Source: Cyclobacterium sp. SYSU L10401 (GTDB lineage Bacteria; Bacteroidota; Bacteroidia; Cytophagales; Cyclobacteriaceae). Taken from it: DNA of 64,000 nucleotides. Positions 15,727 to 25,537 of the stretch are shown in pieces. Positions within the stretch are counted from its first letter, which is position 1; each line of letters opens with the position of its first letter. Location: positions 1 to 64,000 of the forward strand of contig NZ_WOFO01000015.1 in assembly GCF_010993705.1 (NCBI RefSeq), in the 5' to 3' direction. The translations under genes and the position numbers were made by a program. A model generated the notes under the pieces. It searched no databases. It saw only the letters and a program-made list of their open reading frames with translations, and was not told where the DNA came from.

Positions 15727-18388
15727 CCGTTATGGATTTTTTCTCCGTTTTTTCCAGGCCCAAAACTTCGCTGCTGTATTTTACAATGACCGGATAGCTG
15801 CCTGAAATGGCCTTTTTCCCATCTATCATTCCATCCCAATGACAAACGGAAAGTGAACCTCCGTCATTTTGGCTTTCACAATGGTAAACCAGTGCCCCGT
15901 TTCTATTGTAAATAAATATCTCTACCCATTCAATATCCTGATCGACAAATACTTTAAATTCCCTTTGTGGATCTCCGGGGATCAGGGCATTGGGATACCT
16001 TACCAATACCTCACAGCCCTCTTCCACCTCAAAAGAGCCTGCCTGCTCGCATCCATTTTCATCCACAACAGTAAGCTCATAGGTCCCGGGAGCAGTAGGT
16101 CTGTAATTGGGGGCATCACTGACCTGAATACCATCCAGGGACCAGGAATAGGAGACAAAATCCCCCGGAGAAATGCTAGGGCTGATATTTTCGGCACTGC
16201 ATAAAACATAATTATCTTTCAGGTCCAAAAGCTCTGCTTCATGTTGGGTCACTTCATATACCGCACTTTCCAGCCTGCAGTTGATTTCATTTCTCAGGAC
16301 AACCTCATACACCCCTGGCTCCTCCACTTCAATTTCTGATTGACCATCCCATTCAAAAAGCCAGGTATTCCCCGATTCCGGATCGATCCTATACCACTCC
16401 AACTTATTTGCTGCATCCCCTGACACCATGGCCTGTAGCACCGTAAACGAATCACTGTTACACAAAGGTGCCCCTTCAATATATACAGCGCCTTCATTAT
16501 CCTGAATGCTGACTTCGAATGAAATGGGATCTACGGGGCAAATGCTACTGGCGCGGGGTTGTACCTCCAAAAGGAAGGTACCCGTAGTAGGTGGAAAAAA
16601 CTCCAGTTCTCGTCCCAGAATGGTCCTGTCTTCGGACATCCACCGAATGCTCACATCATTGGAATTATTATCGAAAAGCTCGGCAGTAAAAATCTGGTTG
16701 CCGAAACAATCAATAACCCGCTGGCTAAAGTCGTACTCCAGGGGTTCATTGACAATAACATCTATTGTTCTCGCCCGGGGACACAAAGGTGAATCCGTGT
16801 CCAATGGGTTACCTTCAAGCCGGTAGGTTCCGGTTTGATTGATGGTGAAACTTCCGTCACCTTCCCGGGCAACATCATTTCCATCCGGATCGGTTAGGAC
16901 AAAACCAAGGTCCTGCGTTGTTTGGGGAGTAAGCGCATACCGCTCGCATACCGTAAGGGAAGATGGAACAGAAAAACTCACCTGATTGCCTCCCCCGACT
17001 TCATAAAACTGTGATTTGGTATTGCTACAGGCGTCGTTATCACTTACTTCTACCCGGTAATTACCCTTAGGCACCTCTACTTCAATTTGTGTTTGATTTT
17101 GAAATTCATCCTGAAAGAGGTCTCCGTCGGCTGAGGAAATCCGGTAGGATCCAGAAACAGAAAGGCCTTTAAAATCCAGTAGAAGCATGCCTCTTCCTGC
17201 ACCGGATGTGGTACACTGGGAAGGGTATGAACTGACTTCAAAGTCAATCCCTTCGTCAGGGTTTTCATTCTCTATGCTGATGGATTTGCTCAGGGTACAG
17301 GTACCTACCGTAGCAGTGACCGTATACACTTTGGGAGCAAGTCCTGTGATGGTCCTTTTTTCATTTGCAGGGATTTGATTGATGGATTCACCCTGTCCCC
17401 CGGAAATCGTAACCGACGAAATTGCAGTGTTGGCGGTGATTTCAAAAACACCATTACCTATAGCACAACTTTCAGCATCGCTAATTTTGGTTAGTGTGAA
17501 ATCCGGCGCAGCCCTTACTTCCAGTGGGAAAGATTTTTCCACACTACAACCGGGGCGATTAGGATCTTCTATGTTAAAATAAATGGTATAATTCCCCAAT
17601 CCCTCCAGCTCATCGGTATCCAGGTTTAACTCGTAGGCATCTTCGATAAAAGTTCTTTCCTGCTGCCCATCTTTTCTGTAAGACCAGGAGGCCAGGTAGG
17701 GTGCATCAGGACGATAACTGACAGCACCGCCCAGACAAGCTACCTGAGCAGATGAAGCCACATCAACAGCGATGGAGGGCCCAACAAAGGTCGTTGCTAC
17801 TGCTTCACAAGCCACCGAACTGACTTTGGCATAATACCTTCCGGGTTCACTGGCCACATAGGTATTTCCGGTACCCAAAAGGGTGTTCGCCGGGTTCAAC
17901 CATTCAATGGTATACCTGTCAAAATTCGGTTCATTGGGGTCCAGTGCCTGTAGGGTAACCGGATCACTCCCACAGAAAATTACATCCGGAGGCAACACAA
18001 ACGAAGGTCCCTTTTCCACGGTAACCGTCTGAGATTCCTGGTAATAATTTTGATTATCCCCCCGAATCACGCGAAGGCTTACGTCAAAAATCCCCGTCGA
18101 GGTAAATGGAAAGGAAATTTCCTGGGCCTGAGATCCACCTGATTCATAAAAAATTTCAAATCCGGATGCATCTTTGATGCTCCAGATATAGCGGTCCGTA
18201 GCCGGGTCGCCTCCCGCGGAAAATTCTCCGTAAGCAAAGGCACCATTCAGGCAGACCCCTTCGGGACCTTCCAGATCTGGTTCCACCCTTAAGGATACCG
18301 GAAAATACATAGAAGTAGCCCCAATGTTTATTACCAGCACCATTGATAGCGCAAATAAAGCAGTTGCAAACCAATTTGGTACCGACAT
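15713..18388 (-). CDS. type IX secreted surface protein, gliding-type C-terminus (short paralogue)
   Basis: The protein has 891 residues with an uncharged-core signal peptide, a series of PKD/Ig-like modules, and a C-terminal gliding-motility-associated (CHU_C, type B) sorting domain from about residue 805 (YPNALIPGDPQREF, then IFIYNRNGALVY and HWDGMIDGKK). The type B domain directs export by the type IX system and anchoring at the surface. The whole protein aligns in module order to about the last 720 residues of the 1709-residue protein upstream; compare DFTLTKISDAESCAIG with EFTLSGISPAQSCEIG. It lies 122 bases after yaaA. Many paired cysteines suggest disulphides. The partner or ligand is unknown. 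Confidence 0.87.
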   Translation of the reverse strand: MSVPNWFATALFALSMVLVINIGATSMYFPVSLRVEPDLEGPEGVCLNGAFAYGEFSAGGDPATDRYIWSIKDASGFEIFYESGGSQAQEISFPFTSTGIFDVSLRVIRGDNQNYYQESQTVTVEKGPSFVLPPDVIFCGSDPVTLQALDPNEPNFDRYTIEWLNPANTLLGTGNTYVASEPGRYYAKVSSVACEAVATTFVGPSIAVDVASSAQVACLGGAVSYRPDAPYLASWSYRKDGQQERTFIEDAYELNLDTDELEGLGNYTIYFNIEDPNRPGCSVEKSFPLEVRAAPDFTLTKISDAESCAIGNGVFEITANTAISSVTISGGQGESINQIPANEKRTITGLAPKVYTVTATVGTCTLSKSISIENENPDEGIDFEVSSYPSQCTTSGAGRGMLLLDFKGLSVSGSYRISSADGDLFQDEFQNQTQIEVEVPKGNYRVEVSDNDACSNTKSQFYEVGGGNQVSFSVPSSLTVCERYALTPQTTQDLGFVLTDPDGNDVAREGDGSFTINQTGTYRLEGNPLDTDSPLCPRARTIDVIVNEPLEYDFSQRVIDCFGNQIFTAELFDNNSNDVSIRWMSEDRTILGRELEFFPPTTGTFLLEVQPRASSICPVDPISFEVSIQDNEGAVYIEGAPLCNSDSFTVLQAMVSGDAANKLEWYRIDPESGNTWLFEWDGQSEIEVEEPGVYEVVLRNEINCRLESAVYEVTQHEAELLDLKDNYVLCSAENISPSISPGDFVSYSWSLDGIQVSDAPNYRPTAPGTYELTVVDENGCEQAGSFEVEEGCEVLVRYPNALIPGDPQREFKVFVDQDIEWVEIFIYNRNGALVYHCESQNDGGSLSVCHWDGMIDGKKAISGSYPVIVKYSSEVLGLEKTEKKSITVIGN

Positions 18389-18510
18389 AGCAGGCTAAAG
18401 TTTTAAATTTAAGAGGGAACAATCAGACTTGCAGAGGGAATAACATATATGGTACCAAATTTATAGCCTTTCCTAAATTAATTGGCCCGGACCAAAAAAA
18501 ATCTTTTTAT

Positions 18511-19263
18511 TCACCGGACAAAAACCCACTCATCCTCCTTGCTTTTGTTGGCAGCAAACTCATACCCCCCCTTATCGAAGGTTTTCAATTCCTCCGGGTT
18601 GTCAATTTTGTTTTTGATGATAAAATCAGTCATCATTCCTCTGGCCTGCTTGGAAAAAATGCCGATGTTCTTGTAGCTGTCATCCTTAAATTCTTTAAAG
18701 AGAATCTCTATAACCCTTGACTTTAAAGCTTTTTTGTTGACCGATTTGAAATATTCTTTGGAAGCGAGGTTAATAACCGGAGCTCCTTTGGATGCCTCAT
18801 TGATAGCATCAGCAATTTTATTGCCCCAAAATCCATATAAATCCTTCCCTTTTTTATTCTTCAATTTTGTTTTCATTTCCAGGCGGTAAGGCTGGATCAG
18901 GTCCATGGGCCTAAGCAATCCGTATAGTCCGGATAAAATCCTGAGATGTTCCTGGGCGAAAGCAAATTCTTCTTCCGAAAATGAATCCACGTCTATGTGG
19001 GTATAGACATCCCCTTTAAACGCCAGCAAGGCCTGTTTGGAGTTTTTCGCAGTAAACTCATCATCAAATTGCTGAAACCTCTCCTCATTCAGGCGGGCAA
19101 TATTATCGCTCACATGCATGAGCGTTTTGATGGCCTTACTTGATTTTTTCTTCAATATACTGACCAGCTCTTTGGTTTCTTTTTGAAATGCGGGTTTGGA
19201 AGTCAAACCTATGTCTGTGGTACTGTAATCCAGGGTCTTTGCGGGTGAAATCAATACTATCAT
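18511..19263 (-). CDS. yaaA: peroxide stress protein YaaA (DUF328)
   Basis: The protein has 250 residues starting MIVLISPAKTLDY, the hallmark of the YaaA/UPF0246 family. Further family blocks are LMHVSDNIARLNEERF, ALLAFKGDVY, LRILSGLYGLLRP and YGFWGNKI. In E. coli YaaA limits free iron and oxidative DNA damage during peroxide stress and binds DNA. Here it starts 2 bases after the stop of the large type IX substrate gene, so it is probably co-transcribed with it, an unexpected setting for a cytoplasmic protein. Confidence 0.93.
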   Translation of the reverse strand: MIVLISPAKTLDYSTTDIGLTSKPAFQKETKELVSILKKKSSKAIKTLMHVSDNIARLNEERFQQFDDEFTAKNSKQALLAFKGDVYTHIDVDSFSEEEFAFAQEHLRILSGLYGLLRPMDLIQPYRLEMKTKLKNKKGKDLYGFWGNKIADAINEASKGAPVINLASKEYFKSVNKKALKSRVIEILFKEFKDDSYKNIGIFSKQARGMMTDFIIKNKIDNPEELKTFDKGGYEFAANKSKEDEWVFVR

Positions 19264-19265
19264 AA

Positions 19266-22200
19266 TTAATCTATAACTACTATGGCTTTTCTTAAAGTTC
19301 TTTCAATCAATTGTTCTTCGTTGGTAAACTTCACAACCACCGGATATGTTCCCACAGGAACCTTTTTACCATTGACTATTCCATCCCAACTGCAAACGGA
19401 AACATTTTCGGCCACATCGGTCTCTTCACAGAAGTAAACCAATTCTCCCCAACGATTATAAATATAAACCACCAATGTATCTACCTGGCCTTGTGTGTAG
19501 ATCATGAAATTCCTGTTAGGGTCATCAGGGCGTATGGCATTGGGAAACCTCACATCAATTTCACAAATTTCTTCTACCGTAAAATCTAAAACAAAATCAC
19601 AGCCTGCCTCATCCACTACCCTAAGCTCGTATAATCCTGGTAATTCAGGAATGAATAGGGCTTCCTCACTGATAAGCTCCTCCTCCCTATACCACTCATA
19701 AGATGCCCATTCGCCCACGTCCAGGGTAACCAAATCACCAGAGGAGGAACATATTTCATAATTTTCCATCAATACCGGAGGCATGGCGTCAGAAAAAATA
19801 ATTTCTATGGATTCCGATCCGAGCAGGCATCCAGAGGAGTTTAGCAGGCGAATCTCATAAGTCCCCGGGTTATCCACCACCAATACGGAATCCGTCTCCC
19901 CTTCGAGGAGGTTGCTGGCTGTACCAACCAGATAATACCACTCGATCTGTTCTACCTGAGAAAAATCCGCCGCTGCAGTAATTTCGGTACTCAAAACGCC
20001 CCCACATAATCCCGGACTACTCAAAGACACTTCGGCTTCATTTCCTGAGCCAATCTCATATACTTCCGGATCAGGGATAGCACAGCCTCCCAGATCGGTA
20101 ACCTCTACCAGGTATTCGCCCTCCGGTAAGTCCACGCGAATGCTATCCTCACCCGTAAAAGCGGCAGTAATCTCTTCTCCTGTTACCAGGTTTTGAATGC
20201 GGTAATTGCCCGAAGCGGAACCACTATTAAAAGTAATGAACACTGCACCATCCTGTACGCCATCTGCAGTACAGGATTCAGGCGCAACCTCCACATCAAA
20301 GACCGTATCTGCAGGTGGATTGGCATTTTCGATGACCACAACTTGAGAAGTGGGACAGCCTCCGGAATATGCCGTGAAGGCATAGGTCCCTGGAGCGAGA
20401 TCGGTGAATTCAATTTCTGCTCCGGCATCCAGGTCCAGAAAAATTTCATCGGTACCCTCTGAAAGCAAACTATCCAGCGGAGTACCTGCTTCCAGAAGGA
20501 CACTACCGTCTCCTATCTCACAACTTTGTGCCGGGCTGATGCCTGAAAGCGTAAATTCCGGAATGGGATTCACCAGGAGACTTGCAGTTCTCTCTACTGT
20601 ACAGGTACTGTCCTGAGGGTCCCTGGCCTCAAACAGGAGGTCAAAGGATCCCGGCCCTTCCAGATCTCCCGTGTTGAATTCCAGCTCCTGTGTTTCACCC
20701 AATATTTCATATTCGCCTTCACCTGCTGGTCTTATAGACCATAAACCGGAAACGGGTGTATCCGGATTGAAGGTGACATCCTCTCCATAACAAACCTCCT
20801 CGGCCGACTGCTCCAATTCAAATTCAAAAGGAGGCCCCACAAAGACAGATTGGGAAACCGGACAAGTTTCAAAAATTTCTTCATCCGCACCTTCAGGCAA
20901 GGCGTAGGATACCGTCACTGTGTAGATACTTTCTTCTGTGACCTGCAGTTCATTGGCATCTCCAATAATTTCTCCAGCCGCATTCTCCCAAACAAATTCA
21001 TATTCTGACAGTCGGGGATCTTCCGGGTCAACCGCAACCAAATTCTTTACATCACCGCAAAGGGATACTTCATCAGGTAAAATGATTTCAGGAGAAGCCA
21101 ATACTTCCACCTCCATGGAAAAAACCTCTTCCCAGGGGGTTCCGCATCGATCTACTTCCAATTGTACGGTAAAAACACCTACCGTATCAAAAGCATATTC
21201 CAGGTCCTGAAAATCCTCTCCTCCATTGAGAAATTCATCCACCACATCCCCCTCTTCATTGAAAATGGTCCAGTTGTAGGTGTCTATATCTGGTTCTCCC
21301 CCTCCTTCAAACAAGCCTACCGCCCCTTCTTCATCACTCAGACATAACCGGTCCGGTCCATTCAGACTGGGATCTGGTATATTGCTACCTGAATTTTGCA
21401 CAAATGCCGGCAATCCCAGATTGGTGGTTCCCGGCATGGCATCCACGGCATTTTGGTTGAATGTGGAAGGGTTGCACCCAGATCCAATCTGTATCTGACC
21501 AATCTGGTTGGAACCTACCACCGCTACATAAATCTGCCCGTCAGGGCCTATCTGAACCGCTCCCAAATCCAAACCAGATGTACCGGAAACAGTCGCCCTG
21601 CTGTCCAGGATACAGCTTTCAATAGCATCCTGGTCGGAAGCATTCTCAAAGCATTCCGAACAAGAGGAGGTGTCCGGGCTATCCGGGTCATCTTCATCCG
21701 GATTCTCGGTTTCCTGGATGTAAAATTCTTCCACACCGGGACCACCATTTCTGTAAGAAACAAAAATCCTGCTTGCATCCGAGGAAAACTCCAGCCCATA
21801 GATGTCTCCATCAGTCCCCAAATCAAGTGTAGCATACATATCTAACTCCCCGGTACTTTGATCAAAATCAAATATATCCACCTTATTCGTTCCTCCATCG
21901 GAATAGGCCACGGCCAGCTTGGAGCCATCACCGGAGATTTTCATGGTTCCGATACCATCTCCAAAATCATGGTTACCACCAGTCGAATTAAAAACAGGCT
22001 GACCAATCCCTTCACTGGAAACGGGATACATCCTGAAGGTATCATTGCCCTTTTCGTGAAACACCACCCAGGTGGTATCTCCGGAGTTAAATGCTGTGGC
22101 ATGCTCCGTACTCGGACTGAATAGAAAATTATCTTTGGTAACTACATTACCTATACCATCCGGGTTATCTCCCTTAATATCTACCAGTGAATACTTCACC

Positions 22201-24395
22201 TCATTTTCTCCGCCAGCGCCCTGCTGCGTGGTAAAAAGATAATACAGGGTTTCGTCAGAAGCTACTGGAATAGCCAGTACACTTCCGGTAGAAAGGTTAT
22301 CTCCTCCTATATCCTCTCCATTCTGCATGGGGTTGCCATTCAAGTCCCAAACGGTCTGACCATCGGTATAAAAAAGCACTTCGCCAGCCTGGTCGGACAC
22401 AGTAGTAACTCCTGCCGGTATATTTTGAGGATGGGGATTTTCAATGGGACGGGGAGTTGGGGCATCGGGATCATCCGGATCAGGGTTGAAATCCAGACCT
22501 GCGCCATCCCCAAAATACCAGATGTTGTTGGACTGGTCTTCCACATCCCACATTTTCACCCTTATGCTGGCATAGGCATAACAGGTGGATCCCTGCTCCC
22601 TTACCAGCACCCAATAAAATCCCGGTCTGCAAACTTCGTTAGGGGCCTCTGGTCCCCAGCCTTCTTCCCGCTTATTGGACCAAAAATATTCATAGTTTTG
22701 CTGTTCCTGGCCCTGGCCTCCTCCGGGTTGCTGTCCCACACCCGGAATTCCACCGATTCCGCCTCCACCACCTGGCTGCCCGCCTTGCTGTCCTCCTCCC
22801 TGACCTCCTTCTTCACCACTCTGTGCCTCTACCAAAGGCATCAGGTCCAGACAGGACGGATCACAAAGTGTGGTATCGGCGGGATTAAACTGTACGGTAA
22901 GTTCATTTTCGGTGAAAGTAATGTTTTTGGTCACATTACTGGTTTCTCCATTGGCGTAGGTAACGGTTAGGTTTACGGTGACTTGTTGTTCTGTGGTAGC
23001 ATCACTGGGTAATAGCAGGTGTTCTGCATTCAGATCCATCTCAATCTCTTCACCCTCCTCATCTGTAAGGGGAGGTAAGATTTCCCATTCGAAACTTACC
23101 GGCTGGTAGTTCAAAGGGGTAACAGCACTGGTTAGTTGTAAGGGGTTATTCATACAGGGCATCTCTGGTGCCCAGGTAAAATCTGCCGAAGGGTCTACAT
23201 CTATAGTAGGCGCAAATTGGGGAAATCTCGTTCCACAAAAATCAGTCCCATTAAAGGGTAATTCTTCTATCTCCACATCGGTCAAAATCCATTCATCCGG
23301 GTTGCTTACTCTTCCTACGTACTGTGGTCCACCTTCTACTTCCTCATAGATATAATACAATTGGTCATCCGGACCATATTTGATATCGTATATTTTGTGA
23401 ATCTCATTGGCTAAGGGAAGACGGGTCGGTCCGTCTTCAGGAATTTCAGATGGTTCCAACTCCGGGTCAATTTCTTCATCACTGATGAATACCCGGAACA
23501 ATTCATCACCCTGTGAATAATATAAAAAATCTCCATCCGGAGAAACGGAAATGCCTTCTATAGTTTCTGCCCCTCCTGTGCCTTCAATGGGCTCGGGGGA
23601 TCCAAATATCCCTGTATCCGGATCAAAAGATAACTCCAAAATATCCTCTCCCGTCTCATCAGGAATCAGGTAAAGGGTCTCCGATGTTTCATCGAAGACA
23701 ATAGTGGACGGAGCCATATCCAAGGGTAGTGAAGCTGTCTCGGTAAAATCACCGGACACCGCTTCCAATCGTCGGGAAATCAAGCTCCCGTTTTCAAAGC
23801 TCAACAAGTAATTTGGGGAACTACCTGATTTGACCACCAAAATGGCTCCTGCTGCATTACCTATGCTTCCTCCAGCTGAAACTGTTCCTGCGGGAGGTTG
23901 GTTCACAGGGGCTCCACCCTGCTCGTTCATATCTACCAAACTGTACTCCAGCTGCCCTGCCGGACTGATATAAAAAATATAAAATTCCTTGGCTCCTCCG
24001 GGGTTTGGATCAAAATCCAAGGAGGCTATGGCTACTGACTGCCGCTCAGTTTCCATTCCCCCTAACTCTCCTACTACGCCCTGCATGGCATCATTGAGGT
24101 AATTGTATACAAGTGCTCCGTCTGTGTAGAAAAGGATTTCTCCAGTGATCGGGTCTATGGCCATGGCAGCATTATCCTTGCCCAGGGTAATATTTCCGGG
24201 AAGGGTGGCAACCTGAGCCCTCCCATCTTTTCCAAAAGAAATGTAATTATTCACTCCCCCCTCACAGTACCCGAAGATCCACTCGTTGTCATTAAAACCC
24301 TGAGCATGACCCATCAAAGGAACGTTTAGACCAATAAATAAAAATATTGCTTTAAAAATAAAATCAAATATGGTGTTAAAATAGTTAGATTTCAT
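19266..24395 (-). CDS. giant type IX secreted surface protein (long paralogue)
   Basis: The protein has 1709 residues with a signal peptide ending at about HAQ32. Two beta-propeller-like regions are seen (about 35-390 and 620-985), each opening with a WIFGY or IWYFG segment and a GEILFYTDG or GEVLFYTDG repeat. Between them lie a PKD-like domain (about 395-500) and a Gly/Gln-rich linker (about 523-565). Cysteine-rich PKD/Ig-like modules (about 990-1610) and a type B gliding-motility C-terminal sorting domain (about 1615-1709, FPNAIRPDDPNRNF and YIYNRWGELVYF) complete it. It should be exported by the type IX system and stay at the surface, perhaps as an adhesin. It is very acidic, with PDDPDAPTP-like stretches. 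A PorP/SprF gene is divergent 80 bases away, and yaaA follows after 2 bases. Confidence 0.9.
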   Translation of the reverse strand: MKSNYFNTIFDFIFKAIFLFIGLNVPLMGHAQGFNDNEWIFGYCEGGVNNYISFGKDGRAQVATLPGNITLGKDNAAMAIDPITGEILFYTDGALVYNYLNDAMQGVVGELGGMETERQSVAIASLDFDPNPGGAKEFYIFYISPAGQLEYSLVDMNEQGGAPVNQPPAGTVSAGGSIGNAAGAILVVKSGSSPNYLLSFENGSLISRRLEAVSGDFTETASLPLDMAPSTIVFDETSETLYLIPDETGEDILELSFDPDTGIFGSPEPIEGTGGAETIEGISVSPDGDFLYYSQGDELFRVFISDEEIDPELEPSEIPEDGPTRLPLANEIHKIYDIKYGPDDQLYYIYEEVEGGPQYVGRVSNPDEWILTDVEIEELPFNGTDFCGTRFPQFAPTIDVDPSADFTWAPEMPCMNNPLQLTSAVTPLNYQPVSFEWEILPPLTDEEGEEIEMDLNAEHLLLPSDATTEQQVTVNLTVTYANGETSNVTKNITFTENELTVQFNPADTTLCDPSCLDLMPLVEAQSGEEGGQGGGQQGGQPGGGGGIGGIPGVGQQPGGGQGQEQQNYEYFWSNKREEGWGPEAPNEVCRPGFYWVLVREQGSTCYAYASIRVKMWDVEDQSNNIWYFGDGAGLDFNPDPDDPDAPTPRPIENPHPQNIPAGVTTVSDQAGEVLFYTDGQTVWDLNGNPMQNGEDIGGDNLSTGSVLAIPVASDETLYYLFTTQQGAGGENEVKYSLVDIKGDNPDGIGNVVTKDNFLFSPSTEHATAFNSGDTTWVVFHEKGNDTFRMYPVSSEGIGQPVFNSTGGNHDFGDGIGTMKISGDGSKLAVAYSDGGTNKVDIFDFDQSTGELDMYATLDLGTDGDIYGLEFSSDASRIFVSYRNGGPGVEEFYIQETENPDEDDPDSPDTSSCSECFENASDQDAIESCILDSRATVSGTSGLDLGAVQIGPDGQIYVAVVGSNQIGQIQIGSGCNPSTFNQNAVDAMPGTTNLGLPAFVQNSGSNIPDPSLNGPDRLCLSDEEGAVGLFEGGGEPDIDTYNWTIFNEEGDVVDEFLNGGEDFQDLEYAFDTVGVFTVQLEVDRCGTPWEEVFSMEVEVLASPEIILPDEVSLCGDVKNLVAVDPEDPRLSEYEFVWENAAGEIIGDANELQVTEESIYTVTVSYALPEGADEEIFETCPVSQSVFVGPPFEFELEQSAEEVCYGEDVTFNPDTPVSGLWSIRPAGEGEYEILGETQELEFNTGDLEGPGSFDLLFEARDPQDSTCTVERTASLLVNPIPEFTLSGISPAQSCEIGDGSVLLEAGTPLDSLLSEGTDEIFLDLDAGAEIEFTDLAPGTYAFTAYSGGCPTSQVVVIENANPPADTVFDVEVAPESCTADGVQDGAVFITFNSGSASGNYRIQNLVTGEEITAAFTGEDSIRVDLPEGEYLVEVTDLGGCAIPDPEVYEIGSGNEAEVSLSSPGLCGGVLSTEITAAADFSQVEQIEWYYLVGTASNLLEGETDSVLVVDNPGTYEIRLLNSSGCLLGSESIEIIFSDAMPPVLMENYEICSSSGDLVTLDVGEWASYEWYREEELISEEALFIPELPGLYELRVVDEAGCDFVLDFTVEEICEIDVRFPNAIRPDDPNRNFMIYTQGQVDTLVVYIYNRWGELVYFCEETDVAENVSVCSWDGIVNGKKVPVGTYPVVVKFTNEEQLIERTLRKAIVVID

Positions 24396-24475
24396 AATTT
24401 ACACGCTGCTTTACATACCCAGAGAAGCAGCAAAACGTTTATAAACTGTTTGGTATTCAATAAACGAATAAATCT

Positions 24476-25525
24476 TTGTTTCAGTCACAATTAAATACAG
24501 TTTTTTTAACCCTGCTAGGATTGTTCTCTGCATTGAGCTCCTTTGCGCAGGATCCCCAATACAGCCAATACTATGCGGCACCACTTTACCTCAATCCGGC
24601 ATTTGCCGGCTCAGAAATAGCCACGAGGGTGGGGGTCAATTACCGCAATCAATGGCCTGGCCTGGAGGCTAGCTTTACGACCTTTTCCGCTTATGGGGAT
24701 ACATTTGTAGAAGAATACAACACAGGAGTAGGCTTTATGGTGACCAACGACGTGGAAGGTGCAGCGGGTTTGAGGTCTACCCATGTATCAGGTTTGTTTT
24801 CTTACGAGTTAAGATTAGCTGACAACCTTTACCTGAGGCCCGGGTTTCAGGCCAGCTATATGCGGCGGGATATCGGTTTTTATGAAAACCTGGTCTTTGC
24901 CAACCAAATCAATCCTGCGGATCCTTTTGGCCCCATACTCCCTGGCAATGATCTACAAGGTTTTGGTGAGCCGGTAAACCTGCTTTCCCTCTCTTTCGGA
25001 GGGCTGGTCTTTACCGAGAATTTTTGGTTTGGGCTTTCTACGCACCATGTAAACCAACCCAATCAAAGTTTTATTGAGGAGGGAATCAGCAGGTTGCCCA
25101 TCAAATATTCCATTCATACGGGTTACCGCATTTCTCTGGGAAGAGGAGCACCAAGGCGGGATTTTACCCATACCTACAAGCAGCGGTATTTTACCCCAAC
25201 CATCAATTACAAGCGGCAGGGACCATTTGAGCAACTGGATCTGGGGGCATACATTTATATGGAACCCATTGTTTTTGGCCTTTGGTACAGGGGACTGCCT
25301 TATAAGCCCATAGAAAATCAAAGTAACCGGGACGCACTGGTGATGATGGTTGGCTTTAACCTGCCTTCAGGATTAAATGTGGGCTATAGTTTTGACTACA
25401 CGGTATCCCAATTAGGCATTCAGTCTGGAGGTGCTCATGAAATCAGCATTTCCTACATTTTCCCTCCAAGTAATCCCGGAGCGCCCAGAAAAAGAGATAC
25501 CATTCTTCCTTGTCCCAAATTTTAA
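24476..25525 (+). CDS. PorP/SprF-family type IX secretion membrane protein
   Basis: The protein has 349 residues with a hydrophobic signal segment ending FAQ25, then the family opening DPQYSQYYAAPLYLNPAFAG and repeated barrel strands. PorP/SprF proteins are outer-membrane barrels that accompany individual type B type IX substrates and help bring them to the cell surface. The divergent 1709-residue substrate is the obvious partner. In-frame stops upstream leave TTG at 24476 as the start; the resulting signal peptide lacks the usual early Lys/Arg, so the start is not certain. The M48 protease gene follows after 12 bases. Confidence 0.9.
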   Translation: MFQSQLNTVFLTLLGLFSALSSFAQDPQYSQYYAAPLYLNPAFAGSEIATRVGVNYRNQWPGLEASFTTFSAYGDTFVEEYNTGVGFMVTNDVEGAAGLRSTHVSGLFSYELRLADNLYLRPGFQASYMRRDIGFYENLVFANQINPADPFGPILPGNDLQGFGEPVNLLSLSFGGLVFTENFWFGLSTHHVNQPNQSFIEEGISRLPIKYSIHTGYRISLGRGAPRRDFTHTYKQRYFTPTINYKRQGPFEQLDLGAYIYMEPIVFGLWYRGLPYKPIENQSNRDALVMMVGFNLPSGLNVGYSFDYTVSQLGIQSGGAHEISISYIFPPSNPGAPRKRDTILPCPKF

Positions 25526-25537
25526 TAAGTTTGCAAC

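Noticed and set aside
22700-22825. GC-rich repetitive DNA, considered as a repeat array
   Set aside because: It encodes the Gly/Gln-rich linker of the large surface protein in frame, with irregular unit lengths; no CRISPR-like repeat and spacer pattern.
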